A DNA stretch of 51,222 nt from Streptomyces globisporus (lineage in GTDB: Bacteria > Actinomycetota > Actinomycetes > Streptomycetales > Streptomycetaceae), in the NCBI RefSeq assembly GCF_003501885.1, contig NZ_QWFA01000015.1, positions 1 through 51,222 of the forward strand, given 5' to 3'. The notes under the pieces were generated by a model that searched no databases, was not told where the DNA came from, and saw only the letters and a list, made by a program, of their open reading frames with translations. Below, piece after piece: positions 11,393 through 23,300 of this stretch; position 1 is the stretch's first letter, and every line of letters starts with the position of its first letter. Made by a program: the position numbers and the translations under genes.

Positions 11393-14300
11393 ATGAGTGA
11401 CCAGAAGCTGCTCGACTACCTGAAGCGGGTCACCACCGAACTGCGTCAGACCCGCCGCAAGCTGGCCGAGGTGGAGTCGGCCGGCCAAGGACCGGATGAC
11501 GATCCCGTCGCGATCGTGGGCATGGCCTGTCGCTACCCCGGCGGCGTCTCCTCGCCCGAGGAGCTGTTCCAGCTCACCGTCGACGGCGTGGACGCGGTTT
11601 CCGGGTTCCCCGCGAACCGCGGTTGGGACCTCGACGGTCTGTACGACCCCGACCCCGGTCGGACCGGCAGGAGCTATACGCGGCACGGGGGATTCCTCCA
11701 CGACGCGGCGGAGTTCGACGCGGGCCCCTTCGGGATGTCGCCGAAGGAGGCGCTGACGACCGATCCGCAGCAGCGCCTGCTGCTCCAATCGTGCTGGGAG
11801 GCGATGGAGAACGCCCGTATCGCCCCCTCCTCGCTGCACGGGAGCCGGACCGGGGTCTTCGCCGGCGTGATGTACAGCGACTACGCCTCCTTGACGGGGC
11901 AGGACACCGGCGGCTTGGAGGGCCACCTGTTCACCGGCAGCCTGCCGAGCGTGGCGTCCGGCCGAATCGCGTACACCTTCGGGCTGGAGGGCCCGGCGGT
12001 GACCGTGGACACGGCGTGTTCGTCGTCGCTGGTCTCGCTTCACCTGGCGGCGCAGTCACTCCGGGCGGGGGAGTGTTCGCTGGCGCTGGCGGGCGGCGTG
12101 ACGGTGATGTCCACACCGCGCACCTTCGTGGAGTTCTCCCGCCAGCGCGCCTTGTCGGCCGACGGCCGGTGCAAGCCGTTCTCCGATTCGGCCGACGGCA
12201 CGGGCTGGGCCGAGGGCGTGGGCGTACTGGTGCTGGAGCGGCTGTCGGACGCGCGGCGCAACGGGCACCCCGTACTGGCCCTGGTACGCGGCTCCGCGGT
12301 CAACCAGGACGGTGCCTCCAGCGGGCTGACCGCCCCGAACGGCCCCTCGCAGGAGCGCGTGATCCGGCAGGCCCTCGCCTCGGCCGGGCTGTCCACCGCT
12401 GACGTGGACGCCGTCGAAGCGCACGGGACCGGCACGACTCTCGGCGATCCGATCGAGGCGCAGGCGCTGCTGGCGACGTACGGCCAGGACCGGGCGGAAC
12501 CGCTCCGGCTGGGATCCCTGAAGTCGAACATCGGGCACACCCAGGCGGCCGCGGGCGTCGCGGGGGTGATCAAGATGGTGCTGGCCATGCGCGAAGGCGT
12601 ACTGCCGCGCACGCTCCACGCCGACATCCCTTCGCGTCATGTGGAGTGGTCGTCGGGCGCGGTCGAACTCCTGGCCGAGCAGCGTGCCTGGCCGGAAGTG
12701 GGCCGGCCACGCCGGGCGGGCGTGTCGGCGTTCGGCGTCAGCGGCACCAACGCGCACGTGATCATCGAGCAGGCGCCGACGGCCGAGGCGGACGACACCG
12801 GGCCCACGGCTCGGACGCCGGCACCGGTGGTGGTGTCCGGCGTGACCGCAACAGCCCTGCGCACCCAGGCGGCGCGGCTGCGGCGTTGGGTGGAGTCCCA
12901 CGAGGAACTGAACCCCGTGGACGTCGGGTTCTCCACCGTGACCACCCGGTCCGCGCTCGACCACCGCGGCGTGGTCGTCGCGGGGGACCGCGACGAACTG
13001 CTGGCCGGGCTCGCCGCCCTGTCGACGGGGGAACCGGCGGACGGTGTGGTGGAAGGCTCCGTCGCCCCGGAGTCCGGTGTGGTGTGGGTCTTCCCGGGCC
13101 AGGGGTCGCAGTGGGCCGGGATGGCCGGCGGGCTGGGCGAGTCGTTCCCGGCGTTCGCCACGCGGATGGAGGAGTGCGAGCGGGCGCTGAGCGGACTGGT
13201 CGACTGGTCGCTGAGCGAGGTTCTCGACGACGAGGAGGCGCTGAAGCGCGTTGACGTGGTACAGCCCGCGCTGTGGGCCGTCATGGTGTCGCTGGCCGCA
13301 CTGTGGCGGTCGCTCGGGCTGGAGCCGTCCGCTGTGGTGGGCCACTCCCAGGGAGAGATCGCCGCGGCCTGTGCGGCGGGCGGGCTGTCCCTGGAGGACG
13401 GCGCACGCGTGGTCGTCCTGCGCTCGCGCGCGCTGCTGGAGATCGCCGGGGCCGGCGGAATGGTGTCCTTGGCCCTCTCACCGGACGACACCGCGGCCCT
13501 GCTGGAACCCTGGGACGGCCAGGTCTCGGTCGCCGCACTCAACGGGCCGCAATCGACCGTGGTTTCAGGCACGGCGGACGCGCTGGAAGAACTGCTGGAG
13601 CACTGCGAGCGCGAAGGGATCCGTGCTCGCCGGATCCCCGTGGACTACGCCTCGCACTCCGCGCAGGTCGAACGGATCCGCGACAGGATCCTCGACGACC
13701 TGGCGGGCGTCAGCCCGCGCTCCGGCTCCATTCCCTTCCACTCGACCCTGACCGGCGGTCTCCTCGACACGGACCGGCTCGATGCCGCGTACTGGTACGA
13801 GAACCTCCGTAACACCGTCCGCTTCGAGTCCGTGGTCGACGGTCTGCTGAACGAAGGACACCGGACGTTCGTCGAGTGCAGTCCGCACCCCGTGCTGGCG
13901 GTCGGCATCGAGGAGACCGCGCAGAACGCGGACCACTCCGCACTGGTGGTCGGTTCGCTGCGTCGGGACGAGGACACGACCCGTCAGCTGCTGCGGTCCG
14001 TCGCCGAGCTGCACACCCGGGGTGTCGTCGTGGACTGGCAGCAGGTCTTCACGGGCACCGGTGCGCGCACCGTGCGACTGCCCACGTACGCCTTCCGGTC
14101 CAAGCCCTACTGGCTGCGGGCCCCGAAGCCGCTGCTGAACACGGCCACCGAGCTCGCGGAGGGCGAGCAGACACTGATGACCGGCCGGCTGTCGCTGGGC
14201 TCGTACCCCTGGCTCACCGACCACCGGGTGCACGGCCGTGCCGTGGTACCGGGTACCGCGCTGCTGGAGATGGCTCTGCAAACCGGCTACGCCATCGAAG

Positions 14301-17300
14301 AACTCACCCTGCAGGCACCCGTGGTGGTGCCCGAACAGGGCGAGGTCGAGATACAGGCACTCGTGGGAACCGCTGACGACGACGGCTACCGGCCCCTGCG
14401 GATGTATGCCAGAGGCCCGGGGAGCGACTGGCGGCTCCACGCCTCCGGCACGCTCACCGAGAGCGGTGGGCCGCGTGAAGAGGCACCGAACCCTGCGCAG
14501 TGGCCTCCCGCCGGCGCGCGGAGGGTGGACCTCAGCTCCTGGTACGACGATCTGGCCGCACAGGGGCTGGAGTACGGGCCCGGCTTCCGCGGCCTTCGGG
14601 CGCTGTGGCGTCACGGCGACGAGCTCTTCGCCGAGGCGTCGCTGGATTCGGCCGTCCGTCCCGCGCTGCTCGACGCCGCCCTGCACGCCCTTGACCTGAA
14701 GACCACGCCCGCACTGCCGTTCTCCTGGAACGACGTGCGTCGGCTCGACCAGGACCCCGCTGCGGAGATCTCCCGCGTGAGAGTGCGGCTGACCCCGCAG
14801 CAAGACGGTTCGGTGGCGCTGCACGTCGCTGACGGAACCGGCCACGGCGTACTGTCGGTCGGCGGCCTGTCGCTGCGTCCGCTCGAAAGCATGAGTTTCG
14901 ACACGGCGGGGCGCGGCGCACTGTTCGAGGTGGCCTGGCATCCGCTGCCGACGGACGCTGACCGCAGCGGCACCGGCGCGGCAGCCGACGCCGCGGGTGT
15001 CACACTGCTCCGTTGCCCGGACGTGCAGGGAGAACTGCCCACCCGCGTCCGCACGATGACCTCGGCGGTGCTGGACGAGCTGCACGACCGGCTCGCGGAG
15101 ACGGAGACCGGCAACGCCCCTCTGGTGGTGGCGACTCGACACGCCGTGGCGGACGACGCCGGAACCGCCGCACAGGTGGATCCGGCCGCCGCCGCCGTGT
15201 GGGGCCTGGTCCGGTCCGCGCAGACGGAGCATCCGGACCGCATCGTGCTCGTCGACACAGACGATCCGGAAGCCCTGCCACAGCTGCTGCCCGCGGTACT
15301 GGCCGCCGGTGAACCGCAGTTGCTGCTACGTGACGGCCGGATGCGCGTGCCCGCGCTGGAGCGCCTCACGCCACCCGTAACGCCTGCGGCATCCCCCTTC
15401 ACCACGGACGGCACGGTGCTGATCACCGGGGCATCGGGAACGCTCGGCGGACTGGTGGCCCGGCATCTGGTGGCCGAGCACGGCGTACGCCACCTGCTGC
15501 TGGTGAGCCGCCGGGGATCGTCCGCGCTCGCCGATGAGCTGACCGCGTTGGGAGCCTCGGCCACGTCGGCCGTCTGCGACGTCAGTGATCGCGAGGCGCT
15601 CGCCGAACTGCTGACCGCCATTCCGCAGGACCGTCCGCTGCGCGGCGTGGTGCACGCGGCAGGCGTGCTGGACGACGGAGTGATCGGCTCGCTGACACCG
15701 CAGCGACTGAGCGCGGTCCTGGCAGCGAAGGCCGATGCCGCCTGGCACCTGCACGAGCTGACCCTGGGCCTGGACCTGTCGGCCTTCGTGATGTTCTCCT
15801 CGATAGCCGCCACGCTGGGCACCGCGGGCCAGGGCAACTACGCCGCGGCCAACGCCTTCCTCGACGCACTCGCGCACCACCGGCGTGGCAGCGGTCTCCC
15901 GGCTCACTCGCTCGGCTGGGGCCTGTGGGCGGAGCGCAGCGGCCTGACCGGTCAACTGGACGATGCCGACCTGGCCCGTTTGTCCGGGGCCGGGGTACGC
16001 CCGTTGGGTACCGAGGAGGGGCTGGGGCTCCTCGACGCGGCGCTGGGCGCGGACAGGGCGCACCTGCTGCCGGTCCGGCTGGACCTCACGGCGCTCGACT
16101 CCACGGCGGGCACGCTGCCGCCGCTGCTGCGTGCCCTGGCTCCGTCGCCCCCGCCGCGACGGCGCGCCGTCCTCGCGAGTCCGCCCGTCGCCTCCTCCGG
16201 CGATCCCGCCGCCGACAGCGACGGCCCCGACTTCCGGGGTATGCCCGAGGCCGATCGTGAGCGCCTGGTCGGCGAGCTCGTCCGGCGAGAGGTCGCCGCG
16301 GTGCTCACGTACGACTCGGCCGCCGACATCGCTCCCGACGCCGAGTTCCAGCGCCTGGGGTTCACTTCGCTGGCGGCCCTGGAGCTGCGGAACAAGCTCA
16401 GCGTGCGCACCGGGCTGCGGCTGCCCGCGACCATGGTCTTCGAGTACCGCACGCCGCGCGCGCTGGCCGGGTTCCTGGCCGGGAAGCTGTCGGGCGGGGA
16501 GGAGAAGGCACGCGTTGCCGCTCCTGGGGGGACCGGGGCCGAGGAGCGCGGTGACGATCGCATCGCCGTCATCGGCGTTGCCGGACGTTATCCGCTGGCC
16601 GGGACGGTCTCCGAGCTGTGGGACAACCTGGCCGAGGGCCGGCACTGCATCAGTGAGGTGCCTGCCGATCGCTGGGACGCCGAGGCGCACCATGACCGGA
16701 CAGGCGCTCGCGGCTCCTACAGCAGATGGGCCGGATTCATCGACGGGGTCGACATGTTCGACCCGTTGTTCTTCCACATCTCCCCCGCCGACGCGGAGGC
16801 CATGGACCCGCAGGAACGGCTGTTCCTCGAAACAGCCGCCGCCACCCTGGACGACGCCGGCTATCCGGCGGCCACGCTCGCGGCCCAAGGGCCGGTCGGC
16901 GTGTTCGTCGGTGTGATGAACAGCGACTACGAATGGATGGCCGGTGAGGCGAACGCCCTGGGCGTGCCTACCGAAGCCCATTCACGTCACTGGTCGGTGG
17001 CCAACCGGGTGTCGCATGCCTTTGATTTCGCCGGGCCGAGTCTGGCGGTGGACACCGCGTGCTCCGCTTCGCTGACCGCCATCCACCTGGCCTGCCAGAG
17101 CATCAGGTCCGGTGAGTGCACCGCCGCCATCGCCGGCGGAGTCAACCTGATCCTCCACCCGAAGCACCTGCGCGGTCTGGCGCAGGCGGGGATGCTCTCG
17201 CACGATGACCGGCTCAAGGCCTTCGGCGCGGACGCGGACGGTTTCGTCGATGGCGAGGGTGTGGGCGCCGTCCTGCTCAAGCCGCTCTCGGCCGCACTCG

Positions 17301-20300
17301 TGGACGGCGACCGTGTCCTGGGCGTGATCCGCGGTTCGGCCATCAACTCCGGTGGGAACGCCGGAGGTTACACAGTGCCGAACCCTGTCGCCCAGAGCGG
17401 GGTCATGCGCACGGCGCTGGACCGCGCCCGAGTGGGTGCGGACAGCATCGGCTATGTGGAGGCGCATGGCACCGGCACCTTGCTCGGCGACCCGATCGAG
17501 ATCGTCGGGCTGGTCGACGCCTTCGGAGGAAGGATCGATCCGGCCCGTCGTGCGCAGCGGCCGACCGTCGCGATCGGCTCGGTCAAGACGAACATCGGCC
17601 ACCTCGAGTCGGCAGCAGGCATCGCGGGCCTGACCAAGGTGCTGCTGCAGTTCCGGCACCGGATGCTGGCACCGTCGCTGAACTCGGTGCGCCTCAACCC
17701 GGAAATCGACTTCACCACCACGCCCTTCGAGGTGCAGCAGACCTTGCGTCCCTGGCAGAGGCTCGAACAGTCCGACTCCGATCCGGAGCGCGCATCCGGC
17801 GTGCTGCCGCTGCGTGCCGTCGTCAGCTCTTTCGGCGCGGGCGGCGCCAACGCCTGCGTGGTCATGGAGGAGTACCTGCCCGCCGATTCGCCGCAGCCGG
17901 TCGACGACGGAACGGACCAGCTGCTGGTGCTCTCCGCCAAGAGCGAAGACCGGCTGCGGGCCTCGGCAGGGGACCTGGCGGCGTTTCTGCGCCGGGGCAC
18001 GTCAGGGCGGGCAGCGACCGAGGACCCACTGACGGACGCACGGCGCCGCTGCCTGCGGCTGGCCGCCGAGCTGGCCGGAGTGGAGCCCGAGTCCGTCGAT
18101 CTCGCCACCGACCTGGTCGACCTGGGCTTCGGTGTGGCCGAACGCGCCCACTACTACTCGCTGCTGGCCTCGGAGCTGGGCACGGCACTGCCTCCGGCCG
18201 CCACCATGGCCGAGACCCTCGGCGACGTGGCCCGGGCGGTCGCCGGCATCGGTACCGGCACGCGGGGCGGTGAGAGCCCGCAGGGCAGCGAGAGCGTCCG
18301 GGACGCCGAGCAGACCCCGCTGAGGCTCCCCGACGTCGCCCACACGCTGCAAGCGGGCCGTACCGCTCATGAGTTCCGCCTGGCCCTGCCCGCCCTCACG
18401 GTTGCCGAGGCGGCCCGCCTGCTGCAGAGCTACGCGGAGGGCGAGACCGACGACCGGATCAGCACCGGTGTCGTCGACCGCAACCCCGTGGCGCTCTCCG
18501 CCGAGGAGGCCGTCGCCCTGGAGCAGGCCCTCTCCCGGCGTGACCTCGCGGCCGTCGGTGAACGCTGGGTGTCGGGGGCCGGGATCGACTGGTCCCGGAT
18601 CACCTCTCCGGCCGCCCGCAGGGTTGAACTGCCCGGCTATCCGTTCGCACGCAAGCGCCTGTGGATCGGCCGGCCGGCCGCCGTAGGACATGCGCCCGGA
18701 ACAGGACGTGCGTCCGAAGCCGACGCCCCGGTGGTCGACGGCCGGATGTCTCGGCCCGAGGACCCCGCCGCGGCTACCGGCGCCGGTACGGAGGTCAGCC
18801 AGGCCGTCACCCAGGTGCTCGCGGGGTTCGCTCGGCTGGACGAGGCATCGGTGCACGGAGTGTTCACCGTCTACCAGCGCATGGGGGTCTTCCAGCGGTC
18901 GGGCGAGAGGTACCACAGTGGTGAACTGCGCAGTGCCCTGCGCATCCGGAACAAGTTCCAGCGGCTCCACGAAGCCCTGCTGGGCCTCCTCGTCACGGCC
19001 GGCTACCTGACCCGCGAGGGCGACCATGTCATCACCACCGCCGCGGTCGGGGACGCGGACGGCACCGCAGCCGCGGACCGATGGGAGGCCGAACTCGACC
19101 GGGTGTCCGCCCAGTACCCGGACATCGAGCCCACAGTGACCCTCAATCGCGAATTCCTGCGGGTCTATCCGCCACTGCTGCGCGGGGAGCTGGTGGGTAC
19201 CGAGGTCATGTTCCCCGGCACCTCGATGCAGTTGGTGGAGAACCTCTACAAGGGCAATCCGCTCACCGACTTCTTCAACGGCCTGCTCGCGGAGGCCGTC
19301 CGCCAGTACCTCGCCACCCGGCTGCCGAGGCTCGCGGACCATGAGACGGTCGAGGTGCTGGAGCTGGGCGCGGGTACCGGCGCCACCAGCGAGCGGGTAC
19401 TGCCTGTGCTGGCCGGCCATCCGGGCCGCGTCAACTACACCTTCACCGACATCTCGCCCCGGTTCCTGGAACACGGCCGTGAGCGTTTCGCCGCGCACCA
19501 CCCGTTCATGCGGTTCCAGCTGCTCAACCTGGAGCGCGGACTGTCCGAGCAGAATTTCGCTCCGGGCTCGGTCGACGTGGTTCTGGCCACCAACGTGGTG
19601 CACGCGACCCGGAATCTGCGAGCCACGCTGCGCAAGGCCAAGGCGCTGCTCAAGCCCGGCGGCCTGCTGGTGCTCAACGAGCTGACCGCCATCCGCCCGT
19701 ACCTCACGGTCGGCGGCGGCGTGATGGAGGGGTGGTGGGCCTTCCAGGACGAAGAGACGCGCATCCCCGACTCACCGTTGGCCTCGCCGGACAGCTGGCT
19801 GCGGCTACTGGCCGAGGAGGGGTACGCGCAGGCGCGGGCCATCAGTGCCGACGGCACCGATCTGGGCCAGCACGTGCTGATCGCGGAGAGCCTCGGCGCG
19901 GAGCGAGACGCGAAGCCCGGGGTACCGGCCGCACCCGGGACAGCGACGACCGAGGCACAGCCGGCTGTGGCCGACGGGCTGGGCGACCGCCTGCGGGAAC
20001 TGCTCGAGCGGGTGCTGAAGCTCGACGTGCGGATCGACCCCGACCGGGCGCTGGCCGACTACGGCTTCGACTCGCTCAGCGGGATGAAGATCGTGGCGGC
20101 TGTGGACGACTCCTTCGGTGTCAGCATCCCTCTGGAAGAGTTCTTCGAGAGCGCGACGCTGCGGGAACTCGCCGCTCATCTGGCCTCCGGCTGGCTGGCA
20201 GAGGCCGTGGCCGGAACCACGGAGCCGACCACGGTCAGCTCCACCGCACCCCCTGCGGAGGAGCCCGACCGGGCCACCGTCGCGGCACCCGCCAAGGACG

Positions 20301-23300
20301 GGTCCGCCCTCGTCGCGTCCGCCCCGCCGGGCGTTCTGTCGGCAGCGCAAGGGGTCCTGCGGCCCCGCCGTGACGCAGAGCTGAGCACCCATCGGCTGTC
20401 GGAGGGCCAGCGAGCACTGTGGGTGATCGAACAGATTGCCCCCGGCAACCACGCCTACAACCTCCCGCTCGCCTTCTGGCTCGACCGTGACACCGACATG
20501 CTCGCCCTGCGTGTGGTTCTCCAGGATGTGCTGGACCGGCACGAGGAGCTGCGTGCCACCGTCCGGACCGGTGAGGACGGGCCGTTCATCCGGATCGCCG
20601 CCGAACCGGAACTGGCCTTCCAACAGGTGTTCCTCAACTCCGCCACGGACAGCGACCTTCGTGACCGGATACGGACCGACGCGCGGCGCCCGTTCGACCT
20701 GGCCGGCGGTCCGCTGGCGCGGGCGACGCTGTACACCCTCGGCGATGGCCGACAGGCACTGGTACTGAGCGTGCACCACCTGGTGATCGACGGGGTGTCC
20801 ATCCCGTTGCTGGTGGCCGAGGTGGAACGCGGCTACCGTGCGCTCCAGGAAGGGCGGCCCCTCCCCACCGGGCGGCCTGCCCGCACCTTCGCCGACTACG
20901 TGGCCTGGCAGCGCGACCTGCTCGCCGGACCCGATGCGGAGAGACTGCGCGCCTACTGGGTCGAGCGACTGCGCGGCAGGCAGACCAGCACGCCGCTGAC
21001 GTTCGACAGGCCACGCCCGTCCGTGCCCAGCTTCCGGGGCGCGAGCCTGGAGGGGCGCGTACCGTCGGCCGTGGCGGACCGGGCACGTGCCCTGGCCGCG
21101 GCGGAGCGCACCTCGCTGTCCAGCGTCATGCTGGCGGCGTTCTTCTCCCTGCTCGCCCGCTACAGCGGCCAGACCGACATCGCGGTCGGCACACCGACGG
21201 CGGGCCGCCCGGCCGAGGGCTACGACGACGTGCTCGGCTACTTCATGAACATGGTCGTACTGGCGGAAACGGTGGACGACGACGAACCCTTCCGCGCCCT
21301 GACCCGTCGTGTCCACCGGATGGTGCTGGGCGCGCTGGAGCACAGCGACTACCCGCTGATCACCCTTGCCGAGGAACTGAAGAAGGAGGGACCCGGCACT
21401 TCGGGCCCGCTGTTCAACGTCGCCTACTACTTCCACAACTGGGCACGCGACCTCTCCCACGACGGTGTCATCCGAGGCCAGGTCGAAGGAGTCCACCAGG
21501 AGGGCGAGTTCGACCTGACCCTCGATCTGGTCGAGGAGGCCGAAGGCTGCCGGTACACGCTCAAGTACAACCCCGACCTGTTCGACGCCGTCACGGTGGA
21601 ACGCCTCGGGGACCATTTCGTCACCTTGCTGGCATCCGCGGTCGGCGCACCCGCCACTTTGGTCGGGGAGCTGGACCTGCTGACGGGCGGCGAGCGCGCG
21701 CGGCTCACTCAGCCCATGGACGCCGACTATCCGGCCGACAGCCTCGTATGGGACCTGGTGCTGCGCCAGGCCGAGGCACGCCCTGAGGCAGTGGCGGTCC
21801 GCTACGAGGACACCGTACTGAGCTACCGCCGGCTCACCGAGCGGGTGCGAGCCCTCGCGGCCCGTCTCACCTCCGCCGGCGTCGGCCGTGGCCGTACCGT
21901 GGGCGTTCTGCTGCCGCGCGACGCCGACCTGCCGGTAGCCCTGCTCGCCGTGCAGGCCGCCGGCGGCACGTACGTCCCTCTCGACCCGGCCTACCCGCAA
22001 CAGCGGCTCGCCTACATGGCCGAGGACGCCGGACTGCACGTGCTGCTCACACACTCCACCGTCGAGTCCGCGAGCGGAAGCGCTGTGCCCCGGCTGCTCA
22101 TCGACGAGGACCGGCAGCCGCCCGCGGCCCCCTCGCCCGGAGCCGCCGGACCGCTGGACACCGCGTACATCATCTACACCTCCGGCTCCACCGGCCGGCC
22201 CAAGGGTGTCCGCGTCCCGCACCGCGCGCTGACCAACTTCTGCTGGTCGATGGCGCGGGAGCCCGGATTCGGGCCTCGGGACACGCTGCTCGCCCTGACC
22301 ACGGTCTGTTTCGACATCTCCGGTCTGGAGCTCTACCTGCCGCTGATCAGCGGTGGCACCGTGGAGATCGTGCCGACCGAGGTCGCCCAGGACGGACTGC
22401 GGCTGCGCGAGGCGATCGAGCGCAGCCCGGCCACCGTCATCCAAGCGACCCCGGCGACCTGGAACATGCTGCTCGCAGCGGGCTGGCAGGGGAACCCCGA
22501 GCTCACCGTGGTCTGCGGCGGGGAGGCGCTGCCGGCCGCCACGGCGCAGGCGCTGCTCGCGGCCAACCGTGAGGTGTGGAACCTCTACGGCCCCACCGAG
22601 ACGACCATCTGGTCCGCGGCGAGCCGCCTGGAGCGTGGCGACCGCGTCACCATCGGCACCCCGATCGCCAACACCTCGCTGTACGTTCTCGACAAGGCGA
22701 GCAGGCCCGTCCCGACCGGTGTGGCCGGTGAGCTGTACATCGGTGGTCACGGCGTCGCCGACGGGTACCTGGGCCGCCCCGAACTCACCGCCGAGCGCTT
22801 CCTCCCCGACCCGTTCGCCGCCGCCCCCGAAGCGCGGATGTACCGTACCGGCGACCTCGTCCGCGAACTGGCCGACGGGCGGATCGCCTACCTGGGCCGC
22901 ATCGACTCCCAGGTGAAGGTGCGCGGGTTCCGGATCGAACTGGAGGAGATCGAGTCGACGCTGCGGCGGCTGGCCGGTGTCCGCGACGCGGTGGTGGTGG
23001 CCCGGGGCGAGCAGGACGGCGACCGCCTGCTGCTGGCCTGTTACGTGCTCGACGACGGGGCCGCCGAGCCGTCGCGGGAGCAGCTGGCGGCCTGGCTGCC
23101 GGCCCATATGATCCCGGACGCGCTGGTCCGCGTGAACGGCTTCCCGTACACCCTCAACGAGAAGGTCGACCGGGCCACACTGGCCACACTGCCGCTGGCC
23201 GAACTGCGGGCCCGCTTCGGTGCCGCCGGAAGCGAGCACCCGCCGGCTCCCGCGGAGCCGGGAAGCCGTCCGGAGGCGCTGGTGACGGAGCTGGCCCAGA

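Noticed and set aside
7104..12549. Repeated DNA in modules 1 and 2 as an assembly artefact
   Set aside because: The copies differ at many positions outside the identical tracts and encode distinct, complete modules, so duplication is the simpler reading.
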